A DNA stretch of 64,000 nt from Congeria kusceri (Eukaryota > Mollusca > Bivalvia > Myida > Dreissenidae): assembly GCA_027627225.1 (NCBI GenBank), contig CM051029.1:26048851-26112850 (forward strand). The letters are read 5' to 3'. A program made the translations under genes and the position numbers. The notes beneath the pieces are model-generated. The model ran no database searches. It was not told the DNA's origin and saw nothing but the letters and a program-made list of their open reading frames with translations. Every line of letters starts with the position of its first letter. The first letter of the stretch is position 1. Positions 22,942 through 35,200 of this stretch are shown here, one piece after another.

Positions 22942-23415
22942 TTAATTTGTTGTGGACATTAGTGTTTTAAATTTAGTTTTAGTTGGCCATCTACAATAGT
23001 GAGGTTTAAAATAGTTTCTTCCTAGAATGGAGTAAAGAGGACAGGTTAGCAAAAAACGATATTCGTTTTCTATTAAATCTGAGTTACATATATTACATAT
23101 TCTGTCTGCCCTTTCGATGTTATAGTACCGACCTTGTTCAATTTCTAGGCTGTGGGAAGATAGTCTGAATTTACTTAAAGCTATTTTATATTTATTTTGT
23201 TTTATTATGTGAAGGTAAGGTTCGAATTCCAAACTAGTTTTAAATATACAATGCGTGCTTTGTCTGCCAGATTGATTAATATTACTGAGCCAGTTTTGAT
23301 TGAATTGATGTAGTATTCTAAGTTTAATGCTATCTAATGTTATTGTAATGGTGTCTTGGTTTGTCCATAACTCGAAGTTGATGATATTCCACAAATCTGA
23401 TTTGGAATCTTGCAT
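22942..23415 (-). pseudogene. Broken non-LTR retrotransposon ORF, C-terminal part
   Basis: A 157-codon frame matches the C-terminal end common to many bivalve LINE ORF2 proteins: ALSKFRLSSHSLEIEQGRY, then a zinc-knuckle-like CNICNSDLIENEYRFLLTC and SILGRNYF. In the knuckle the usual histidine (..EYHFL..C) is arginine here. No reverse transcriptase or endonuclease part lies upstream, so it is a 5'-truncated dead copy. It belongs to a different LINE family from the one at 51479-58967. Confidence 0.7.
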
Positions 23416-24642
23416 TTTGTCAGTAAGTTACGTACAAATATATCTTAAACACTTTTAATGGTATGTTTTGTATTATTACTATTTCGTATTGTAATTTTAA
23501 GGACATACTTTTTTATCCATTCAATTTAATTTATCATAAAACAATTGTATATGATTATGAAGATCTTAGTACCGATATATTTTTTGGTGTACATTTCAGG
23601 GTTTGTCAATAGCTATATGATATGATCTAACGTAAGACTGATCTTGAAAAAAAAGACATAATGTATGTTTTTTACCAATATATGTAAAAAAAAAACGTGT
23701 AACTAGTCTATTTATACAGTTAAAATACTATGTTAAAGTGGTTCCCAATATAAAGATGATGTATAATAATTTTGCAAGTAAACAAAAACATGTTTTTATC
23801 GACTCATTGTTTTTTCCTGCCTGGTTGGTCGGTTTCGATAAATCATGGGGACGGTAAACACGGAATCAAATGAGTATGGCCTAATAAAGAATCCTATAAA
23901 ATATTCCTGGATACAGACGGTGATCCGGATCACCTCCAAAATCTAAGTGTTTGTTCAATAATCTTCTTCCAACCTTCCCTGAAAATTACATAACGTTTTT
24001 GCGTTAAGTTGCTGACTAACAAACAAATTAAACAAACAGACGCAGCCAAAAAAACAACAACACGTGGTTTTATTTTTGTGGGTCGAATCATGTATAAAAT
24101 TTGGCAAATTATGCGCAGCATGCAATACATTTTGCAAACAGTGTGTCGATTTATGTTCAATTATCAATATACAACGTATGATCTTTTTAACGTCTTGAGA
24201 GTTTTGCGTCCTTAGAGGATTGGGTCCAAGCTCATCACAGTGATCTCCCCATATGGAGCATTAATCACTGCCGAAACAAATATCACGTGACCATAGTGGC
24301 TTTAAAAATAGATGCCATATTACTTTATTTTCCAAAAACGAAAAATATAGTACGCTTTTTAAGTTATTAAGGTCATTAATTTCAGGCAACAGATCTATCA
24401 AGAAAAGAGATCAGTGTTTTATTTAGGTTTAAACATGAACATTTCATAGAAATAAGCAGAATTTCTCAAAGTTGCTTGCTACTTTTTCTTTCTTATGTTT
24501 CAATGCTCTAGTGATATATTTTTTAGATTTTAGTAAAAGACACAAATCTACTGTTACAAACATTTGTATTATAAATGATTATTTAATAATCATAAATCTT
24601 CATAAAATGTTTGGATGAACAAATTGTGGACAGTGGACAAAG

Positions 24643-25353
24643 CAGCGCAGCAGGCGTGACCACTGTGGGTCAAAGCAGCGCAGCAGGTGAGACCACTTTG
24701 GATCTCAGCAGCGCAGCAGGGGAGAACACTGTGGGTAAAAGCAGCGCAGCAGGGGAGACCACTGTGGGTCAAAGCAGCGCAGCAGGGGAGACCACTTTGG
24801 ATCTAAGCAGCGCAGCAGGGGAGACCACTGTGGGTAAAAGCAGCGCAGCAGGGGAGACCACTGTGGGTCAAAGCAGCGCAGCAGGGGAGACCACTTTGGA
24901 TCTAAGCAGCGCAGCAGGGGAGAACACTGTGGGTCAAAGCAGCGCAACAGGGGAGAACGCTTTGGATCTAAGCAGCGCAGCAGGGGGAACACGTGGGTCA
25001 AAGCAGCGCAGCAGGGGAGACCACTGTGGGTCAAAGCAGCGCAGCAGGGGAGACCACTATGGGTCAAAGCAGCGCAGCAGGGGAGACCACTGTGGGTCAA
25101 AGCAGCGGAGCAGGGGAGAACAATGTGGATCAAAGCAGCGCAGCAGGGGAGACCACTGAGGATCAGAGCAGCGCAGAAGGGGAGACCACTGTTGGTCAGA
25201 GCAGCGCAGCAGGGGAAACCACTGTGGGTCAAAGCAGCGCAGCACGGGAGACCACTGTGGATCCAAGCAGCGCAGCAGGGAGAACTCTGTGGGTAAAAGC
25301 AGCGCAGTAGGGGAGATCACGGTGGGTGAAAACAGCGCACCAGGGTAAACCAC
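24643..25353. repeat. 33-bp GC-rich array, about 21 copies
   Basis: The unit AGCAGCGCAGCAGGGGAGAC then CACTGTGGGTCAA encodes SSAAGETTVGQ. The length is a multiple of three, so frames stay open for 182 and 105 codons on plus and 175 on minus, with a frame change near 24985. It is much richer in G and C than its surroundings. The start at 24611 has no visible promoter or flanking exon; I treat it as a minisatellite, though a repeat protein cannot be excluded. Confidence 0.9.
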
Positions 25354-25639
25354 TGTGAGAAATTGGTGATTTCCCCATGTGTGATTTGGCCTATTTGCCT
25401 GAAATAAGGACCATTCTTTTAAATATATAACAGATTATTGTTTTATTGTTGATGTTTCAAACGTGTTTGCTTAATGTAAGGCTTGTTTTTATATAAACTA
25501 TTGGTGGCTAAACCCGGATCGGTCTATTAAAGATACACACTTAGGGCTTGGTATAAATACTCGTTTTATGTAATTGTATGTATTATGGACATTATTTATA
25601 CAGAAATGTATATATACGGTATACAATAAATATGTTATT

Positions 25640-26117
25640 ATAATACAAGAATATTAACCTACTGGCGCCAGGGACGCAGTGGGGGTTTTACGTTTATACG
25701 ACACTGTCTGCAAAAATGTTATATGAACCAGAGATCTATAAACAATATTGATAGATCTTTGTATGAACATAATATTTCCTTAAAAGACACACATGAATGT
25801 AAATATGAAGAAACAATGAAATAATTATGTATTATCGATTCGTAATTTAACTAAGACGTTCTTTTGATAATTTTGCAGAACTTGTTTTATAAATGTAAAA
25901 CACCCATTGCTACACTGGCGCCAGTGGGTTCATCGGACACGCGTTTGCAAAGCCTATATCGACAACGATACACGATATTTAGTGTGTTTTCGCCGTTATT
26001 GTAGGGTTTAGTTTATTCGAATGTACACATTGTCTAGCTTTGCATGGATGTGCGCAAACAAATCTGCGCGGTAAACGGTCAGAAATGTCAAAATAAACGA
26101 TTTGACAAAATCCAAGC
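25640..26117 (+). promoter_or_regulatory. Probable GCP3 promoter region
   Basis: The 480 bases before the GCP3 start codon hold two GGCGCC palindromes: CTGGCGCCAG at 25662-25671 and the perfect 14-mer CACTGGCGCCAGTG at 25913-25926. Further GC-containing motifs (GACACGCG, CTGCGCGG) occur in otherwise AT-rich DNA. GGCGC-containing sites recall E2F-type elements, but that is inference. No TATA box is convincingly placed. Confidence 0.4.
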
Positions 26118-26202
26118 ATGAGCAAACCAAAAGACCACAGTCCTGGAACCGCCCCTGCCCTTTTGAAGAAGCTTTGTTGCAAAATCACCGGGCTGCCAGA
26201 GA
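26118..26202 (+). CDS. TUBGCP3: GCP3 exon 1
   Basis: Residues 1-28, starting [20 protein letters not shown] and ending CKITGLPE in phase 1 before GTAATG. This Met is chosen because the protein start then matches human GCP3 in length and the LCC motif. Confidence 0.92.
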
Positions 26203-29200
26203 GTAATGACAAAACTAACACAAATTATCTGTATTTAAATTTGTAAACAAACCTGGCTAAACAATTATTCATTCATCATGTTCATTGAACTCATTAATCA
26301 TGTCTATAGTATCCGCAACTATTAATGTTTTTACTAATTCATAGCAAATAAGTATGTGTCTACAACCTCTCATGTGCCCGCATGTTGTCAATACATAGTT
26401 GTTAAGTGAAAAAATCCTCAGCACCTGTGTTGGGATTGAATTTGAACCCTGGTCTCCAGCTTGAGGGGTGGACCCTCTTACCATTTTGCTAAAGAAATAG
26501 CCCAACAGCAAGACTGAAGTGCCTTATATAGGGACAGATCTAGGGTCACAAAAGGTACAGGGTGCTGCCAAAAAGGAGCAGGGTGGAAAGCCGGACCAGT
26601 CTGTTTTCATTTTCTACTAACTTGCTAAATCCAGAGTTTTTATAAGTCTAATGCTTCTCATTATGGATTTTAAGAATAATATATTCATTGGTCATTGAAT
26701 ATTTGCAAAATGTATTGAATTATAAAAGATATTCATAATTTCTGTGTTGACTAGCCCAGAGGGGCAGCAGGGGGGAACCAAAAAGGAGCAGGGCGCAGCA
26801 CCCTGCTATTTTGCTCTTGATCTTTCCCTAGCCTTATAGACCAATAGTATAGTTAAAATTCACTTTAGGCATGATCACCTGATCATATTACTGATGTGTG
26901 GGTAATTTCTGTTGTCGCTGCATTACTCACTAAATGAAATATACTTTTTTATGTCTATAACTTTTGCTCCTTAACCAGTGTCTTTTTTATATTTAAGCTG
27001 ATGTGCAGCCATACTTGCAGCTTGCTTACAAACTGCTTGGCAGGTGAGATTTAGTGATTATTTGCCTCAAAAATGCACAATAGGTTTCGCTGAAAGTGCC
27101 ACAAAAACTGATAAATGGGCCCAGTATTTACTGAGTTGAATATTATTACTGGCCACTTGGTATTTTGTAAACATTATTTCAAGAAGATCCGCAAAAAAAC
27201 ATCTGGACTAGAGAACTGGTTAAAAAAAAAATAACAATGACATAGACAGACTTCCCGAACGCTAAAAAAGTGTCGGACATTTGGTCTGACGACGTCGAAA
27301 GTTGCCGGACCGAAATAAAATGTGCCAGACCGAAACATTCATTTAAGTATGTATACATGTATACACTAACATATTTTCGCGATCTTAAAGCAAACATATT
27401 GGACCCACCGTACATACAGTACACGCAAATTCTATTTACATTTAGTATGCACAGGTTTTTCATGTAAAACCCGTGGTTTGCTAAAAAGCCGGGGAAAATT
27501 TTGCTGACAATCACAACGTCATGTCATCCGAACCCAAAGTGTGGACGTATTGACCGTGTTATAAATGTTACTTTTGTATAAAAGTTTCGTAGCGCATAAC
27601 AACACAATTATGTGTCTGTATGTGTGCCGCATATTTTTAGTAATTCTTGTGTTAACATCATTATATTACCACTAAAAAAATAAAGCAGTTACGTGGAATC
27701 GAGAATATTGTTGTCGTTTAGGTCTTCGACTTAAAGTTACTTTTAACACTCGCCATGTGGTCGCCACGGCGTGAAGCAAGTTTTTCACGACCCATACTTG
27801 TAACCATGTTTGTTATTGGGCTGCTAATTAAAGCGACTGCAGTGAACAGAATTTGTCATCGGTGGCACGAGCAATGTAAGTTGGTGACGCCAAACTGTAA
27901 CACTTTGATTTTGCGCAGGTCGGGTTATAGTTGGTCGCACAACACAAGTTTAACTGGAAAGAGTAGCGATGAAGGCACGCAAATCCAGACCAAACGGCAT
28001 TTATTTACAGCAGTTGGGGTAATAAGAAAATTAATGAAGAACATGATCCACGGACGATTCGCGATGTATTGGAAATCGCGATATAGCGGAGCTGTTTTCA
28101 ATTGTTCAGATATTATATTTTGTTATCTAATAATATATAGGAATAAGTCTTAAAAAAGCTGTCGGACTGTCGGACCGATTCTTAGGAACTAAATATCGGA
28201 CCCACTAAAAATTTGCCGGTCTTTTCCGTCGGACCGACAGTGTGGGGGAAGGCTGCATAGAACCTACATTCAGACAATTCAATGTCATAAATGTATCACG
28301 TCATGCACAAGACTAGTGGTTAGGATGTCATATACAGTTTCTTTATTTGTTGTGTTTTTTTGTCACTTAAAACTGACAAGATTCTATTAACAAAAATATT
28401 TGAGAAAGAATTGCCACTTTGTTGAATTTGATATAAATGTTTCAACTGTTTTTCAGTCATGCTGGTATTCCAGTAGAAGCAGATGAGTTTCAAGTGTCAG
28501 AGAAGATAAGGCGAAAATGTAAATGATTCTAGAATTATTGAATACAAGTATAGCTGACGCACATTAACCTGAGACTGACCTTTAACCAAGAATATTTGCA
28601 TATTAAGTCTGTTAAAATGAATACATTAGTTTCTGTATTAAAATAGAGTTAAATAAATGTAAAAGAATTCCATTGAAAATAGAGCTGCAACGATTTAGCC
28701 ATAGCTAGATTCGATTTGATTTCGATTCTAAACATCTTTTAGTTGAATATTTCGATTTGATTTTCTTTTACCTTTTGACATGCTTGGTGTTGCGTATTCA
28801 TTAGTCATGACTTGCATTATAGTAAAGATTTATATTTGTTATTATTAATATTTTATATTAATAACATTTGTAATGGTTAATATGAATGCATGTGCCCTGT
28901 ATATTAATATAAATAAGAAGATTTAATTGCTAAACATTGCTGATAATGTTTCACAAGTAGTTTAATATAACAGCAACCATGATGCCTTATCAATTTACAT
29001 TCTTAATCTACACAAACACCTTAATTTTAATCAATGTTTTTACGAAAAATCATCCATAAAAAAAACATTGTCGAAATTGGTTGGTTCAGTATCCAAAATC
29101 AAATCAGCTCATTTACAATTGAGAAAATTCAAGCCTGTAATTGGTGCCGAAATGGGGCAAAATTGCCCCCCGCTATAGGGATAATATTCAGAATTATCAG

Positions 29201-32200
29201 TATTTTCAAGTTCAAACTGAGGTGAATGGCTTTGTAGATCGATGGTTTAATGGTATAACAGGTGATATTTTTTTTTTTTTTAATCTTGTTATGTAATGTC
29301 CTGTTCTTGATTTTGTAGTGATACGAAAAGGTAGAGAAAAAGATGCTGTCACATTCGCAGATCTGCATAGGAAGCTTCAGTCACAGGTTAGAGACTGTTG
29401 TTAATGTTGTCACTTATCCTTGTGCTAAATACATGTATTAGCACATACCCTCGGCTGGTAAATTTTTTATGCCCCCACAAAGTGGAGGTATAAAGCGTTG
29501 CACTTGTCCGTCCGTCTGGCTGTCTGTCTGTAAGTCCCAAAATTTTGTGTGCTCAACTTCTCTTTAACTGCTGGGTTGATTTCACTCAAATTTCACATCT
29601 GAAGAACCTTAATGTGTAGATGATCGTAAAGGAAGGAATCTTGGCTGCGACCAATTTTGGCAATAGTATGGCCCTTTGTTCATTTTCCACTATAGAATTT
29701 TGTGTGCTCAACTCCTCTTTAACTGCTGGGCCATTTTCGCTCAAACTTTCACAGCTGAAAGACCTAAATGTGTAGATGATCGTAAAGGAAGGAATTTTGG
29801 CTGCAACAAATTTGGCATAATTATGGTCCTTTGTTGTTTTTCGCACTAAAGAATTGTGCGTGCTCAACTCCTCTAACAGCTGGGCCGATTTCGCTCAAAC
29901 TTTCACAGCTGAAGAACTTTAATGTGTAGTTGATCGTAAAGAAAGGGAATTTTGGGTGCAAACAAATTTGGCAGAATTATGGCTCGTTTTTTTCCACTGT
30001 AGAATATAATTATATGAAAATAATTCTGTTAAGGCAAAGATTATTGTTGGGGACACAATCTTTGTCTGTGTCCAAACATGCGTCGTGGGCGCGACCGTGT
30101 CTGTGGCACATACAGTTTAGCTGGACTTGCTCAGTTTTTTGAGACAAATTTAGGTGAATCCAAAACATAATATAAATGTACGACTTATGCTAGATATATA
30201 TGGACAGGCATATAACATTTATGAGACTTCTAGGGAAATATCTAGAATCGGAAAAGGTACAGGGTGCTACTAAAAAGGAGCAGGGAGAAGAGTCGTCCCA
30301 GTTCTTTGACATTTTCTATAAATGAGGCGCGTGGTTGGAAAACCAGTTTAATGCATGTGCGTAAAGTGTCGTCCCAGATTAGCCTGTGCAGTCCGCACAG
30401 GCTAATCCGAGACGGCACTTTCCGCTTTTGTGGTATTTTCTGTTTCAAGGAAGTCTCTTCTGAACATAAATTCACTGTAGGCGGAAAGTGCCGTCCTGGA
30501 TTAGCCTGTGCGGACTGCAAAGTCTAATCCGGGACGACACTTTACGCACATGCATTAAGACCAATTTTCTCACGACGCGCCACAAATGTTTAATAAAGGG
30601 ATTTGATGAATATAATGCTATAATGAAGGTTTTTAAACATGTTCTATTCATGTATAATTGAAAATTTGCAAAAGTATATTGAATTTCTGTAGAGTTTCAA
30701 CATTTCTGTGTTGAACAGCATAGGCAGCAGGGGGGAACCTGAATGGGGCAGGGTGCAGCACCCTGCTATTTTGCTCTGGATCTATCCCTAGATTTATCAT
30801 GTAAAACAAAAGCTTGCTTGTTTAAACTGCTAGCACCAGTTTTAAATATCTTATGGAACAAAATAGAAATACAATTAAAACAAATACGTTGGTTATTTAA
30901 CTTTTATTCAAGAAAACACTTTCTAAATTACCATGCATTTTTGTTTTCAGGGATTGGTGAAAAACCGCTGGGCCATTTTGCATTTACTGTTTTTACTGAG
31001 TGAGAATGCTAAAGACAAGGTAAGGTGACTAAAAGTTTCATACTTTGATGGAATGATCAACATCCTTAATTGGATGAAATATCAGTTATTTACTATAAAC
31101 AAGTTTTTGTGTGATTTTTTGAGAAATTAAACAATCTCTCTTTGTTTTTTTTGTTATTTTTGGAAAACTTCTTTTTTGTTCTTTAATAAAATTTTAATAT
31201 TTTTGACAGCTCATTTGAAATACATGAACGTTTATCTATATATTGATCAGAAGCTTGTCTTTCTAGATATTCAAAACAAAATATGAGTGTAATATGTAAT
31301 TGATCCATGACTATGCATGATGTTGATCATTGTTTGTTAAATTTACGGTAAGCCCGTAAAAATCAAAGCTGTTTTTCTAAATCAAATGTCATCGGTCAAT
31401 GTAATAAGTTAAAACAATATTTTAAATTTCAAACTTTCAAATTAATTGTTCATGATCTATTGTTAGTCTTACAATTCTATGTTTGAAAAAGGTCTGCCAA
31501 AGTTTGGCTACTAAGTTATATTTCTAAGCGTCGATTACGGTATGAAAATAATTATTATCTTATTATCTTTGTCTTCAAGCTCTCTGTAAGGAAGAGACAT
31601 AATTACTTATACTATGTAAATGTATTAGGGTTACAATCTATTTTTAGTCCTCAAGCTCCATGTTTGGACGAGGGCTCCCAAAGTTTGCCACCTCCACCCC
31701 GTTCAACGCGGGTGGTATACGTCGCCCGTTGACTGCCCCGTCCTCGACCGACACCACCCGAACTCCGTCCCAGCTGTCCATAGACACGACAGCTAGCAGC
31801 GGGATCAGCAGTATCCATGGTGATATCCGTAGCAATGAGCCTACGCCTGTCCCACAATCCTTCTTGCCTAGGTAGGGTAGCCTTTTTTTGTGTGTTTTAG
31901 AAATAGAGCAGATTTGGTGATTAACATTTTAAAGGTAGGGTAGCCATGGTTTGTCTGTTTTTGAGAAATTGGACATATTGGTGATTAATATTTTTAAATT
32001 AGGGCAGCCATGTTTTTTCAGTGTTTCAGAAGTTAGTAAAATTTGTTATTTTTCAGTCGTGTAATTCTCTAAAAACGGATGTGGCCAATAATATAAGACT
32101 TTTATTTTTATGCCCCCTTCATCTTGATGCGGGAGGCATATAGTGACCGTCCTGTTCGTCCTTGACAAGGTTAAGTACATTTTGCCGTTTCGTCTAGCAC

Positions 32201-35200
32201 CAACACCGCTTAGTACAACACTTGAATACTTACACAGTTGTTGCTTATGACCATTCCCTATCCACCCATATCGCCCAACCTCACTTTGACCTTGACCTAA
32301 TATGGACTTGTAATAATTTAAAAGTGCCATTTCTTGGTTAACTAGATTTTACCGTTTCGTCTAGCACCAACACAGCTTACTACAAGACTTGGATATTTAC
32401 AAAGTTGTTACTTATGACCGTTCCCAATCCACCCATATCACCCAACCGCACCATGACCTTGACCTAATTTGCACTTAGAATATTTCAAATGGGCTGTTTC
32501 TTGGTTAACTAGATTTTACCATTTCGTCTAGCACCAACACCGCTTGCTACAACAATTGGATACTTACTGCTTATGACCGTCCCCAATCCACCCATATCAC
32601 CCAACCTCACTTTGACCTAATTTGGAGTTATAATAATTCAAAAGTGCCATTTCTTGATTAACTAGATTTTACCATTTCGTCTAGCACCAACACCACTTAC
32701 TACAACACTTGGATATTTACACAGTTTTTACTTATGACCGTTCTTAAATCCACTCATATCACCCAACCTCACTTTGACCTTGACCTTGTCCTAATTTGGA
32801 CTAAGAAATGGGCTACCCAGCACCAACCAGGGGCATGTGTGTTTACCAAACACAAAATCTTGTTATATTTCATATCATGTATCCTTTAAAGGTTTTATAT
32901 TTTAGTGCTTTTCTTACAATTTGTATTTCAAAATAAAGCATGGAAATGAAACACATTCACTTTGTAATATTTTTTTTAACTTTATGCTTGAGTGTCAATC
33001 ATTTGAGCAAATGTTATGTTACAAGTTGATAATCTGCAGGTTAAATTGCTTGTAAAAACGGATGATGTTCACAAAATATTTACCAATGAATACAACATTT
33101 TATCTAAATTATTAAGATTTACAAAGATGATTGTCAGGTAATTGGAAATTTAAATAACAGATTTGTTTTATATTCCCTCAGTACGACCTATGTCTCACTG
33201 GACGGTGAGAGGACACACAGACATGGCCCGGTGTCAAGGGTGGTGGGTGCCGTCTCCCGACATGAACCAGGTAGTGTATATAATACCAGAGATCCAGATA
33301 ACGTGCGTAAAGGCATAAATATGCATTTAAATTAACAAAACATTATTTAGATTTAAAAGCTTTGCGTAAAAATATGCATTGACAAAATGAAAGTAAGAAA
33401 TAAAATTTGCTAATGCACAGAGCAGTAGAAAAATACATGTAAATAAACCAATTTCTGTAGTGGCAGAAACTCAAGAGTACTAAACAACAAGTGGCCAGAA
33501 AACTACGCTACATTGTTGTTGTTTTTCTGATTATAACCACGAGAAAAAATCCAAACATAGTTTAACTCAGTATATCAATCTTTATTGATGTGTTAACTCA
33601 GTATATCAATCTTTATTGATGTTTTAACTCAGTATATCAATCTTTATTGATGTTTTAACTCAGTATATCAATCTTTATTGATGTTTTAACTCAGTATATC
33701 AATCTTTATTGATGTTTTAACTCAGTATATCTATCTTTATTGATGTTTTAACTCAGTATATCAATCTTTATTGATGTTTTAACTCAGTATATCAATCTTT
33801 ATTGATGTTTTAACTCGGTATATCAATCTTTATTGATGTTTTAACTCAGTATATCAATCTTTATTGATGTGTTGTTTGCAGTTGCAAAACAATGATTTGA
33901 TAAGTCGTTTTTAAGAATTAAGTTTTAAATTAGGGAGTAAAATAAGAATTGCCCTAGAAAGTTATCCGGAGCTCTGATATACGTTTCAATTTGTGCCAAT
34001 CATGGGCACAATTTATAACATGATCTAATGCTTTGTCCAATCATTGCACCTGGATTATGTAACATTCGCCCATTAGCTGAATATTTATCAAATAAGCTGT
34101 ACTTATTGTTATGCAGAAGTTTTATACATGTAAAAAGAAATTTGATGTCGTTAAATGTATATATATTTATTGCTTTTTAATAATGTATTTATTTTTTGCT
34201 TGAAAAAAAGTTCCAGTTTAATCTGTGTATTGGTAGATTTAATTTCTTACGTGAAAGGCAGCTTTATTGACTTGTTTATCTTTTGAAAGGTTCGGATTCG
34301 GCCGTTGTACCCAGAACTGGTCGAGCAACAATCAAAGTACAGTCGGAAAACAGTAAGTTCAAAAGTTGTATTAGTATTACAATATAGAAATCTGAGGTTA
34401 AAAAAAGAACAGTCAGAAAACAGTAAGTTCGAAAGTTGTATTTAACATTACAATACAGAAATCTGAGGTTAAAAAAAAAGAAATCTTAGATTTAATGTTT
34501 AATTTGATTATAAGGTTGTTAATCCAAAACCACAATTTAATTTTTTAAAAAGTTCCAGAAAAATGTCATTTGGATTTTTTTTTCCAGAAAATTGCTATCC
34601 TTAAATGTTCAGGTAATATTAAAAAAATGTAATTCTGTTTTCATTGCAAGCAAAATAGACGTTTCCACAATGTCAGTCCTATGTAAACTAATCTGCAATT
34701 TGATCCAAACATTGCATCTGTATATCATGTTTTAAACGGTTAACCTATTTTACACAAAAAAGCTTGTGATGTGTCTGTTAACTGGGGAGGAGTTTAAACT
34801 GTTTTTGGCAGAACCTTTCAAAAAATTTTTAGGGTCAATATGGGGCCAAAATTTGGCCTGTTCTCCGGCTTAAAAGGTATATTTTTCCCCTATATTGACC
34901 TTAAAATTCCCCTCAAATGTAAGCTTTATTTTAAAAAAATAGACCAAAATCTGACAAAAATTGACAAAAGATGAGGGAATTTTTGTAAACAATCCCTCCA
35001 ATTTGGCATCAAACCAATTAAGTGCATAATCGTGTTATCATTTGTAGCAGAACAATTTATTAATGTTTTATAACTAAGTTGAATATAAATATGTAATAAT
35101 GCTTTTCTTTAAAAAAAACAAAAACCATTTGCCGTAAAATTCCCCATTTAAAGGACCCCGCCACCTTTCCCCCAAAGGTGAAAGAAAACACTGACCTTAA

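Larger units (their letters stand above)
21313..23884. mobile_element. TIR element B, 2.6 kb composite with the same ends as A
   Basis: The left arm AAGGCCATACCAATTTAAAC then GTTTAGCGTCCCC (21314) pairs with GGGGACGGTAAACAC and ATGAGTATGGCCTAA (23884), and both inner flanks keep the GGTAGGTTTTT / GGTTGGTCGG segment. Between the arms lie a 52-bp array, a 57-bp array and a broken LINE 3' end on the minus strand. It is either one large element that collected insertions or two solo ends that happen to face each other. Confidence 0.6.

Noticed and set aside
28682..28760. hAT-like end AGAGCTGCAACGATT
   Set aside because: Resembles a common hAT terminus, but no opposite end or target duplication was found, so no element is called.
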